Below are positions 9,555 through 16,779 of a DNA stretch of 64,000 bases, one piece after another. The notes under the pieces were generated by a model. That model did no database searches, was not told the origin of the DNA, and worked only from the letters and a program-made list of their open reading frames with translations. Positions within the stretch are counted from its first letter, which is position 1. Every line of letters starts with the position of its first letter. The stretch spans positions 744,001 to 808,000 of the forward strand of contig NZ_CP009528.1 of assembly GCF_000970025.1 (NCBI RefSeq), read 5' to 3'. This DNA comes from Methanosarcina barkeri MS (GTDB taxonomy: Archaea > Halobacteriota > Methanosarcinia > Methanosarcinales > Methanosarcinaceae). Made by a program: the position numbers and the translations under genes.

Positions 9555-9862
9555 TCTCTTTTATCCAATGTTTTCCGAAACTCTTCATATCAGATTTTTA
9601 ACTCTTCATATCAGATTTTTAACTCTTCATATCAGATTTTTGTGACTGAGTTTATAAAGCTAGAAAAATTCAAATGACTTGGATAGAAAACAACGGAAAT
9701 GCGGATCTTAGGTCTGTGGATCATTGGTCTGTGGATCATGGTCTGTATGCCATTGGTCTGTATCTTTGGTTCTTTTGATTTTAACTGTTTGATTTTGATA
9801 TTCGGTTTTTTTGATTTTTCGGTTCCGTTTTGTTCAAGCTTCCATAAATAGTCTTGAGAGAC
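9555..9862. other. Non-coding gap after the tRNA pair
   Basis: About 310 bp that hold the triple 21-bp repeat and the GGTCTGTGGATC / GGTCTGTATGCC repeats (9710-9765). The right part is the 3' flank of the ACT-metallo-beta-lactamase gene. No gene is seen. Confidence 0.5.
9579..9641. repeat. Three exact 21-bp tandem repeats after tRNA-Leu
   Basis: The unit AACTCTTCATATCAGATTTTT occurs three times in direct succession, each ending in a T5 run. They begin 25 bp after the tRNA, so the T-runs could serve as repeated transcription stops on the plus strand; that function is an inference. Looser GGTCTGTGGATCATT-like repeats follow at about 9710-9765. Confidence 0.85.
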
Positions 9863-11389
9863 TCATTTTTGCCCTGCAACATATCTCTCCGAACTTTTGT
9901 ACTCGATAAGTTTTCCATTGTCCAGTAAGGACATTGAACCGTGACCGCAGCAGATAAGGCATTTTTTGTTTTTCCTGGCGAGTTGTTCATCTATCTCGAA
10001 AATGAGGGACATCAGAGCCTTTCTTTCTTCTCGTGCGAGCTTGCTGTCAACATTCACCGATGTCATAAGATAATCAGCCAGGACATTATATGCAGTTCTA
10101 TCAGGGCTCAGGCTTTTGAAATTGATCACTGCGTCCTCAGGAAAAAGCAGTCCCTCTTCAGGGCAGAGGTAGAAGACTTCTCCATGCATATGCCCGCCCA
10201 TTCCTGCAAGGGCTTCGAACTTCAGGTTACCGATCTGGAATCGAGCGATAACAGGAAATACACCCCGTTTTTCGATTGTTTTGTCTGAGAGGGAGACTTC
10301 GGGAAAGATAACCGTGTTTGAAGGTGGAGTAAATCTGGAGAAAAGGTTAATTATCTTCGTATAAACCTCTTCTAAAATACAATCCTGGTTGCTTGAACCA
10401 TAAGCTCTGCTGGTTTCCCGTGTAATAAGAAAAGTTTCGCGATTAAGATATGAGGGTGCGGGAAAAAAACCAGCAGCTCCACAATGGTCAGCATCAGCAT
10501 GAGTAATGTAAATCCTTTTAAGCCGGCTCAAATCTCCAAGCCCGTAGTACTGAAGCATGTTCACGATGTCCTGGTAATAAATACCATACCCTGTGTCGAT
10601 CATGACCCTTTCAGAAGAGGTATCAAAAAGATAGATATTTCCCCCGCAGGGAGGCTGAAAACAGAAAAGTTCGATATCGTCCTTTATCCTGACTCTCTGT
10701 ACATCGGCATAAAAATTGTTTCCTGATGTCCGGTTAAGGTAATCCCCAACTTTCAGGATTTTCTCAAAAACCTCTCTCGGATCTTTTTTAAGGTTTGAGA
10801 GTTCCTGAGTAATATGATTAATGTCCTGCAGGAATCTCATCAAAAAATCATCTTCAGTACTCCCGATGAACGACCTGAGCTTCTGGGCTAGCCTGAGATA
10901 AAATACCGTATCATCAAGTTTCTCCCCGGTTGTATCATACTCTAAAATATCTAGCCTGTATCTGGACTTGAGCTGATTCAGGAGGGCATCTATCATATAT
11001 GGGTCCTCAATGTGAAGACCTACGACAAGCCTTTCAGGATGCCTTCCACGATCATCAAAATCAAGAAAAGTAATGTTTGATTTCGATGAAGTGATATGGC
11101 TCAGAAGGTCAAATAAAGCACCAGGGCAGTTTGGGAGATAAACATGGAACTTCACGAAAGCTACAGGTTGAAAGGAAGTCTGAAGATAGCCTATTTTTTC
11201 CAGTTCTTCACGAATCTTTTCATAAGCCTGCGGAAGAGCAGTCACTTCAAAGAAAGCGGTATGTGTATCTATCCTGCGATCATACTGAATCCTGTTAATA
11301 TTTCCCTCGTGCCGTTTGATAATTTCGGCTGCCCTGTGCAATGCCCCTGGTATATCAGGCATGCAGGCAATAAAAGAGAATTGTTCCAT
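9863..11389 (-). CDS. Two ACT domains fused to a metallo-beta-lactamase-fold hydrolase
   Basis: A 508-aa protein of unusual architecture. Residues about 3-75 (FIACMPDIPGALHRAAEIIK) and 80-150 (FHVYLPNCPGALFDLLSHIT) read as two ACT ligand-binding domains, each with the PGAL turn. A helical linker follows. From about residue 220 onward is a metallo-beta-lactamase fold: the metal motif is THADADHCG, further histidines are in GGHMHGE, an aspartate in FPEDAV and a last histidine in CCGHGS. The second metal-ligand position is Asp where the common motif has His. ACT domains usually sense amino acids, so a ligand-controlled hydrolase is plausible, but the substrate is unknown. It appears to be transcribed alone. 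Confidence 0.8.
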   Translation of the reverse strand: MEQFSFIACMPDIPGALHRAAEIIKRHEGNINRIQYDRRIDTHTAFFEVTALPQAYEKIREELEKIGYLQTSFQPVAFVKFHVYLPNCPGALFDLLSHITSSKSNITFLDFDDRGRHPERLVVGLHIEDPYMIDALLNQLKSRYRLDILEYDTTGEKLDDTVFYLRLAQKLRSFIGSTEDDFLMRFLQDINHITQELSNLKKDPREVFEKILKVGDYLNRTSGNNFYADVQRVRIKDDIELFCFQPPCGGNIYLFDTSSERVMIDTGYGIYYQDIVNMLQYYGLGDLSRLKRIYITHADADHCGAAGFFPAPSYLNRETFLITRETSRAYGSSNQDCILEEVYTKIINLFSRFTPPSNTVIFPEVSLSDKTIEKRGVFPVIARFQIGNLKFEALAGMGGHMHGEVFYLCPEEGLLFPEDAVINFKSLSPDRTAYNVLADYLMTSVNVDSKLAREERKALMSLIFEIDEQLARKNKKCLICCGHGSMSLLDNGKLIEYKSSERYVAGQK

Positions 11390-11489
11390 TGGACATCCCT
11401 TGATTAAAACAACCCTATTTTTTTAATAATATAATAAATCCTGCTTTACTTTAAGCTTTCCTGCCAATACAGAGAAAAAGGGATAGAGG

Positions 11490-12014
11490 TTAAAATTCCA
11501 GCACAAGGGCAGAAAGTCCAAGGGCTTCAAAAGCTTCAGTAATCTCTGGAAGAGGATTTTTGTTTCTATAAAAAAGATGAGAATTGCACTTGCAGTCTGT
11601 ACATCCGAAACCAGATACTGAATTCCCTCCTATCCTGCTGGCAAGTGCACATTCAAACCGCTCAGAAGTAAAAGCATAAATCGCTGAAACTAACCTGAAA
11701 GCAGGATTCAGATGAAGATAATCCACATGCCATTTGGGATTTCGGTCACGATTTCTGGAAAGCTTGATGTGCCTCTGTAATCTTTTAAGGCCCCCTGGCC
11801 CCAGAGCCGATCCCACATAGATATGAAACCCTGGAGAAAAAGAGAACTCTCCCTTTTTACCTATCTCAATCTTGCAGGCCCGGTTTTCGAATATCAAACA
11901 GTAGATGCCTTTTCCGGAAAAAAGATTTTTTTCAGTAGAATCCTTTTCAGAACAGTCATTTTTTTCAGAGTAAACGTTTCTTCCTGGATAACCATTTTTT
12001 TCGGAAAAATCCAT
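11490..12014 (-). CDS. GIY-YIG-like protein (DUF123 family)
   Basis: A 174-aa protein whose core, from about residue 36, reads KGIYCLIFENRACKIEIG and then FHIYVGSALGPGGLKRLQRH, the split GIY...YVG motif of the DUF123 branch of GIY-YIG domains. Later CTDCKCNSHLFYR supplies Cys and His residues. The first 33 residues are an unusual SEKN/SEKD-rich low-complexity tail, possibly grown by repeat slippage. The start has a GAGGT Shine-Dalgarno belonging to the last unit of a tandem repeat array upstream. The biochemical role of DUF123 proteins is not established; a nuclease activity is suggested only by the fold. Confidence 0.75.
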   Translation of the reverse strand: MDFSEKNGYPGRNVYSEKNDCSEKDSTEKNLFSGKGIYCLIFENRACKIEIGKKGEFSFSPGFHIYVGSALGPGGLKRLQRHIKLSRNRDRNPKWHVDYLHLNPAFRLVSAIYAFTSERFECALASRIGGNSVSGFGCTDCKCNSHLFYRNKNPLPEITEAFEALGLSALVLEF

Positions 12015-12017
12015 TTC

Positions 12018-12183
12018 AAGACCTCAATTTAACTTCAAGACCTCAATTTAACTTCAAGACCTCAATTTAACTTCAGAACCTCAAATTTAACTTCATGAAC
12101 CTCAAATTTAACTTCAGAACCTCAAATTTAACTTCAAAGCCTCAAATTTAACTCAATAGTTTTATCGAATTTCAAGATCTCAA
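12018..12183 (-). repeat. Tandem 19-21-bp repeats carrying Shine-Dalgarno-like cores
   Basis: Seven to eight units of the type AACTTCAAGACCTCAATTT (plus strand) fill the gap between the ADP-ribosylglycohydrolase and the GIY-YIG gene, drifting from 19 to 21 bp. On the minus strand every unit contains TTGAGGT or TTGAGAT. The unit at the left edge supplies the ribosome-binding site of the GIY-YIG gene, and a degenerate unit on the right includes the stop codon of the preceding gene. Confidence 0.85.
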
Positions 12184-13139
12184 TTTATTCCTGAAAGCTG
12201 AAGATATTTTTCAAGTAGAGGCTCCACGATTTCCTCTATTTTTTCGTTCTCTTTAAGTGCCTCAATCCAGGAAATTGGTATGGCTTCAATTCCTAGCCTG
12301 GCTCCAAGAATACCTCCTGCCACGCTCGCAACCGAATCCGAATCTCCTGTGATATTCACTGCGGTCTGTACTGCTTTTTTGAAATCATTAGGATAACGTA
12401 ATATGCAGAAGTATGCCAGGGCAAAAGTTTCGTCTGCATACCAGCCCTGCCCGAGTTTCTTCAAACCTTCTTCGTCTCCGATATCACTATAAGCCGTTTT
12501 ATAGGAATTTTCCAGGGCCTGAGTGAATTCCGGAGAGATTCCCTGAGTTATCTCAAGAAGTGGTTCAAACATTTTCCTGGGTTTCACCCAATCAAGAGCC
12601 AATTTTACGGCGTATGCTCCTGCAACCGAGGCAGCATCTGCAGCTGGATGGGTGTGAGTAATTCTGCCGGAAATTGAAGCTGCTTTAATCAGTTTTTCAG
12701 GGTCGTTCCGGAAGACAAAACCAAGGATTCCAACCCGCATGAGGCTTCCGCATGTTTTTGAATTTAGTCCCGAATTGCTCCAGTGAATTCCTTCCTTCAG
12801 GCTCAGAGCTGCATTTTTTGTGGTTGCTCCTGCCCCGAGGTCAGGTTCGTCCAACCATAGGACAAGCTCTTTTGCAATCTTATCCATAAGTTTGGGAAGT
12901 TCAAGTTCTGCTCCTCTAAACAGACCTCTGGCGAGTACGAGCATTAACTGAGTATCATCAGTCCAGGGTGACTCTGGAGAAAGCTCGAGGATTCCTTTGT
13001 CGCCGTACTTCTGTTTTATTTGCTCAAGGGTAAGATGTTCTACCGGGCGGCCGAGGGCGTCTGCACATGCTGTGCCGTAGAGGTAGCCTCGGAGTTTTTT
13101 TTCGATATCTGAAGTATCTTGCGTGTTTCCTGAATTCAT
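12180..13139 (-). CDS. ADP-ribosylglycohydrolase family protein
   Basis: A soluble helical hydrolase of the DraG/ARH family that removes ADP-ribose from proteins or small molecules using two Mg ions. Family motifs are present: GYLYGTACADALGRPVE near the N-terminus, WTDDTQLMLVLA (metal-binding Thr-Asp-Asp), and GDSDSVASVAGGILGA (the second metal site) near the C-terminus. The length of 319 aa is normal. I prefer the ATG at 13139 over a TTG seven codons upstream. No partner ADP-ribosyltransferase gene is seen in the window. Confidence 0.9.
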   Translation of the reverse strand: MNSGNTQDTSDIEKKLRGYLYGTACADALGRPVEHLTLEQIKQKYGDKGILELSPESPWTDDTQLMLVLARGLFRGAELELPKLMDKIAKELVLWLDEPDLGAGATTKNAALSLKEGIHWSNSGLNSKTCGSLMRVGILGFVFRNDPEKLIKAASISGRITHTHPAADAASVAGAYAVKLALDWVKPRKMFEPLLEITQGISPEFTQALENSYKTAYSDIGDEEGLKKLGQGWYADETFALAYFCILRYPNDFKKAVQTAVNITGDSDSVASVAGGILGARLGIEAIPISWIEALKENEKIEEIVEPLLEKYLQLSGIN

Positions 13140-13570
13140 GGTTTCAATTCCATAATTCAAACGAGAAATGAAACTATCATGTGTATAAAGATTTTATCTA
13201 TATAGGATTGAATTAATACATTATGTTGAACTGTTGTTTTATTGGAGGTGTAAATTCCAAATTTTGAATGTATAAGTAGATTCTATTATTTCTAGGAGCT
13301 TTATAGAAAACCTGCCTTTAACTTAAGGTGCTTTAATTGCGTATTATTTATTAGAAACTAAATTCAGCAGAATGATCTAGTGTAGTGTCAATTACAAAAT
13401 GTCGTATTAAATCGATTGCAATTATTCGGGGTCATTAAATCCTTGATGGTTGACTCGACACTAGTATTTCGATTCCAAAGTGAATTCCTTATTTATTGAG
13501 AAAATCCATGATTATTGAACAGATCAAAAACCCAAGTTTTATAAGCCAACTCGGAACCATAGTCATAGCA
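13140..13570. other. Intergenic region with one MITE-like element
   Basis: An AT-rich gap between two minus-strand genes. Apart from the short inverted-repeat element at 13377-13464 and a presumed promoter for the ADP-ribosylglycohydrolase gene, nothing is recognisable. Confidence 0.5.
13377..13464. mobile_element. 88-bp MITE-like element with terminal inverted repeats
   Basis: The left end CTAGTGTAGTGTCAA and the reverse complement of the right end CTAGTGTCGAGTCAA match at 12 of 15 positions and bound an 88-bp stretch. It has no coding capacity. The terminal repeats suggest a non-autonomous transposon remnant, but no parent element is visible here. Confidence 0.4.
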
Positions 13571-15220
13571 TTATTTAAGAGGAATTTTCTCCAATAAAGG
13601 TTCGTGTGTATGACCCATTACATAAATTCTCTTGTTTTTCTGTAGACACAGGCGAGCAGCATACTGAGTGCAGATATGTCTCCGGGAAGGAAGTCCAAAT
13701 ATCAAACATTCTAAATCTCGGAGAGGCTCTTCCAAATTTCTTGACTCGGGATGATGGAATCCAAATAGAGCAGCTGCCCAACCGATTATAGCATTTGGAT
13801 CTTCATTAAATACATCACTTTGATGACCATGTTCCGCCCAAACTCCTGTTGATTCAAAGTGATCTGAAACTTTTTCATGCTTCCATAAAGGTGTCATCCT
13901 GTAACTATCATGGTTTCCATAGATGAATCGGGTGTTAAGGTCTTCTGTTTCATTGACGAGCAAATTGATTGCCTTACTTGTGTATTCTGATGTTTCAGTC
14001 AGGGTCTCGTTTCTCCAGAACTCCAAAAAACTCTGAGCTGCAGGATCTGAATACATTTTTTGTGGGTCTATAGTATTGAACGCTCTTTTTAAACCAAGCC
14101 AGAAGTCGTAGAGATCTCCTAACTGAACAAGCGTTGCTAATATTGATCCTTGCTTCTGATAATCCTTTAGCAAATTTATAAATTCATATAAATCTCTCCC
14201 AGCGTTCTGGAAAATATCTGCACCTTTCTTATTTCCATCTCCATGATATAGATTGAACCAATAATATGCATTATTTCCTGTGATTTCCTTATTTTCATCC
14301 CATTCATTGAGATTCTGAGGGTCCAGTAGTACTTCCAATATCATTTTCAACATTACTATGATATGCACGTTATTCAATTTGATATTCTGACTGTTGTCCA
14401 AACTATTAAGCTGCTGGGGTTCGAAGGAGTTTTCGATGCTTTTATCCATTAATTGCATTATTTTTCTTCCCTCTAACGATTCTCCAAAGATTTTTTTCAC
14501 AATATCTTTTATTTTTTTAATATCTGTTACCGATCTAAGCTCTTTGACTTCAGTGAGAAATGAAACCACATTTTTCTCGTTCTCTCCATTTTTCGTAATA
14601 ATCTCATCATTGATATCAAGTCTCCCACGAGGCCATGCCCATGTAATGTCAATTGGGTTCGTATCTTGAAGGTATGTTCTATTACAACAGTTCATAATTG
14701 GGGCATGAATATCACCCAAAAAAACGAGAATCTCGTCAGAACACGGCGCTTCAGTTATTCCATCAGCACAAACCAAAGCATTTACAACAGTCACAGGTCC
14801 TAAACTAGTAGATTCTGAAAGTTTGTCAAGCAATGGTATCAGTACCTTAGCTTCTGGAGAATTTAGCACTTCTTCGCTTATCTTCCCCAGATAACGGTTT
14901 ATTGAGGAGTTAGGATTTTCATAGTTACAGAGAATTGCAACGGAGCCACATACAAGTCCAAAATTACGTCTTCTAGTCCATGCGTCCCCGGTGTCTTTAT
15001 CCCCTCCCCACCTTCCTACATCCATGTAAAGGAATTGATTAGTCTCTTTGTTTCTAGTTACTACACATTCTTTCTGATCTGTGGAATCAAACAATTCTGC
15101 AGTCATCTTTCCGGGTTGTAAATCCGAATTATGCTTGATAATCTTCACATTATCATTATGCCTTATAGTTTTACAGTTAGTTCCTAATGGAAATGTGTAG
15201 TTTGCTTCACCTGCGCTCAT
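13571..15220 (-). CDS. Calcineurin-like metallophosphoesterase next to the peptide locus
   Basis: A 549-aa predicted metallophosphoesterase. All signature blocks are present in order: LGDIHAP, LGDLYDFW, YGNHDSY, EHGHQSD and MGHTHEP, the last only eight residues from the C-terminus. The first 170 residues before GDIHAP are of unknown type, and a long charged insertion separates the first two motifs. The ATG at 15220 follows AAGGAGG with a 10-bp spacing; an upstream TTG is less likely. It is downstream of, and on the same strand as, the protease and precursor-like peptides, so it may belong to the same transcription unit. Its substrate is unknown. Confidence 0.75.
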   Translation of the reverse strand: MSAGEANYTFPLGTNCKTIRHNDNVKIIKHNSDLQPGKMTAELFDSTDQKECVVTRNKETNQFLYMDVGRWGGDKDTGDAWTRRRNFGLVCGSVAILCNYENPNSSINRYLGKISEEVLNSPEAKVLIPLLDKLSESTSLGPVTVVNALVCADGITEAPCSDEILVFLGDIHAPIMNCCNRTYLQDTNPIDITWAWPRGRLDINDEIITKNGENEKNVVSFLTEVKELRSVTDIKKIKDIVKKIFGESLEGRKIMQLMDKSIENSFEPQQLNSLDNSQNIKLNNVHIIVMLKMILEVLLDPQNLNEWDENKEITGNNAYYWFNLYHGDGNKKGADIFQNAGRDLYEFINLLKDYQKQGSILATLVQLGDLYDFWLGLKRAFNTIDPQKMYSDPAAQSFLEFWRNETLTETSEYTSKAINLLVNETEDLNTRFIYGNHDSYRMTPLWKHEKVSDHFESTGVWAEHGHQSDVFNEDPNAIIGWAAALFGFHHPESRNLEEPLRDLECLIFGLPSRRHICTQYAARLCLQKNKRIYVMGHTHEPLLEKIPLK

Positions 15221-15598
15221 ATACAGTGTTCCTCCTTGATTGATTAAGTCTAGCAAAAAGTAAATTCAGTCGGTTAAACATTTAGGATCCTTATTCAATG
15301 ACTTTGAAACAGGGACAATTTTTGTTAAGTCAAACTTACTCTGTTCAACAATTTAACATTGGCCCTTTTTATTAACTGGCACGTCCATAATTCACGAAAA
15401 AAGATAGGTTTTCAAGCTAAAATTCGAATTAAAGAGCTTCCGTTATCTAGTTCTAATTTTTGGCTGCCGTAAAGTAGCCACATTTTGGGCTGCTAAAAAG
15501 TGAGGGTTTGGAAAACTTGTAACCAGAAAGGTTGCAACTATCCATTACCTTTAAGCGGTTTATTTTATATCTCTTAAAATAGAATCGGCTATCTGAAG
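15221..15598. other. Spacer with a degenerate copy of the peptide-gene flank
   Basis: The part from about 15437 to 15598 (TTTGGCTGCCGTAAAGTAGCC ... CTATCCATTACCTTTAAGCGG) is a weathered copy of the sequences found upstream of peptides 1 and 2 (TTCTGGCAGCCATGAGGAGCC ... CTATCCATCACCT). A further unit of the duplication may therefore have been lost here. No gene is seen. Confidence 0.5.
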
Positions 15599-15789
15599 TT
15601 AAATACATTGTGGGCAGTTGCTTACAGCACATAAAATAGCACCAGGGATATTACCTGTAGCTAGATTTACTGCACATGTGCACATTTAGTGAGTAAACAT
15701 CCAATGTTAACAGAGGAGTTTACTCCTGCCTCGATTCTTGCGGTACTAATATTTCTCATAACAGGTTTTGCCTGAATTGGTATTCTCAT
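15599..15789 (-). pseudogene. Precursor-like peptide 1 (frameshifted copy of peptide 2)
   Basis: The start MRIPIQAKPVMRNISTARIE follows AAGGAGG. As it stands the frame ends after 40 residues (LLTKCAHVQ). Restoring one base near 15676, by comparison with peptide 2 (CACATGTGCAC here, CACATGGTGCAC there), restores a 63-residue peptide ending CAVSNCPQCI. The region before the first core cysteine is virtually identical to peptide 2, while the core differs. It may be a recent loss of function, a different short product, or a sequencing error. Confidence 0.65.
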
Positions 15790-16190
15790 AACAATTTCCT
15801 CCTTAGTTCTAACTTCTGGCAGCCATGAGGAGCCCATATTTGGGATGTCCAAAAAAAGGGTATTTGGATAGATTGCAATCGGAAAGGTCGAAACTATCCA
15901 TCACCTCAAAGCAGTCTATTTCATTCGATTTTAGGATGAAATCATCCATCTTAAAATTAAAAACACTGTGGGCAGTTGCTTATAGCACAGGTAGCAGCAC
16001 CAGCGAAGTCACCTGAAATTACTTTTGCTGCACATGGTGCACATTTAGTGAGTAAACATCCAATGTTAACAGAGGAGTTTACTCCTGCCTCGATTCTTGC
16101 GGTACTAATATTTCTCATAACAGGTTTTGCCTGAATTGGTATTCTCATAACAATTTCCTCCTTAGTTCTAACTTCTGGCAGCCATGAGGA
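15672..16190 (-). repeat. Direct duplication of the peptide leader and upstream flank
   Basis: About 160 bp at 15672-15832 and 16028-16190 are almost base-for-base identical, covering the ribosome-binding site, leader codons and upstream flank. The sequences encoding the cores and the outer flanks are only loosely similar. This marks a recent tandem duplication in which leader and core have diverged at different rates, or gene conversion limited to the leader. Confidence 0.85.
15957..16148 (-). CDS. Precursor-like peptide 2 (63 aa, Cys-rich core)
   Basis: A 63-residue peptide with a strong Shine-Dalgarno (AAGGAGG, 8 bp before ATG). The N-terminal half MRIPIQAKPVMRNISTARIE, then AGVNSS, is a leader-like segment shared with the two neighbouring peptides. 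The C-terminal half holds six cysteines in the order C31, C36, C39, C54, C59, C62 (GCLLTKCAPCAA ... TCAISNCPQCF). It lies downstream of a cyanobactin-type protease on the same strand. Inference: a ribosomal precursor whose leader is removed by that protease. No known bacteriocin class is recognised. Confidence 0.7.
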   Translation of the reverse strand: MRIPIQAKPVMRNISTARIEAGVNSSVNIGCLLTKCAPCAAKVISGDFAGAATCAISNCPQCF

Positions 16191-16418
16191 GCCCATACTT
16201 TTGGTTACCCAAAATGAGTATTTGGATAGATTCAACGAGACAGCCAAAGCTATCCATCACCTCTAAACAGCCTTTTCCACATATTTTTCCAATAACCAGT
16301 GGCGGGGATTCATGCTAAAAAGTACGAACATCTACCGCTCACTTCGATTGCATTAGGACTATCCACAAGTACAGATCATTATTCTGTAAATCTTATGGCT
16401 GACCTATCATGCAAGTCA

Positions 16419-16589
16419 TTAAGTTGTGACTGCACTTTCCTTAATATTACACATATTCATGCAGAGCTTCCACGCAAGCCCTTGTTTTTTGGAGCATAGA
16501 GCAGAGCAATCAGATTGACTTATTCCTGCCTTGATCTTCACAGTACTGATCTTTCTCATAACAGGTTTAGCTAGTACTGGTAGTTTCAT
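16419..16589 (-). CDS. Precursor-like peptide 3 (56 aa, diverged core)
   Basis: The ATG at 16589 follows GGAGG with 7-bp spacing and gives MKLPVLAKPVMRKISTVKIK, the same leader pattern as peptides 1 and 2 (M-R/K-I/L-P-I/V-x-A-K-P-V-M-R-N/K-I-S-T). The core is different: SQSDCSALCSKKQGLAWKLC and then MNMCNIKESAVTT, with four cysteines. A longer reading frame upstream overlaps the protease end and lacks a ribosome-binding site, so it is not used here. It is the peptide gene closest to the protease stop (190 bp). Confidence 0.65.
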   Translation of the reverse strand: MKLPVLAKPVMRKISTVKIKAGISQSDCSALCSKKQGLAWKLCMNMCNIKESAVTT

Positions 16590-16779
16590 CGTAGTTTCCT
16601 CCATATTCTTTTCGTTGATTTTTCCATAAATTGAGCTGTTTTGTCGCCATATCTGTGAATATTTAAAATAATCTGTTCCTAAATTATCACTCTCCTCGTC
16701 ATTTACAACTATTGTAATATAATGGGTGCCATCCAAGGTGACGAAATTCTTGGATGGCACATAAACAAATAGTTTCGAT

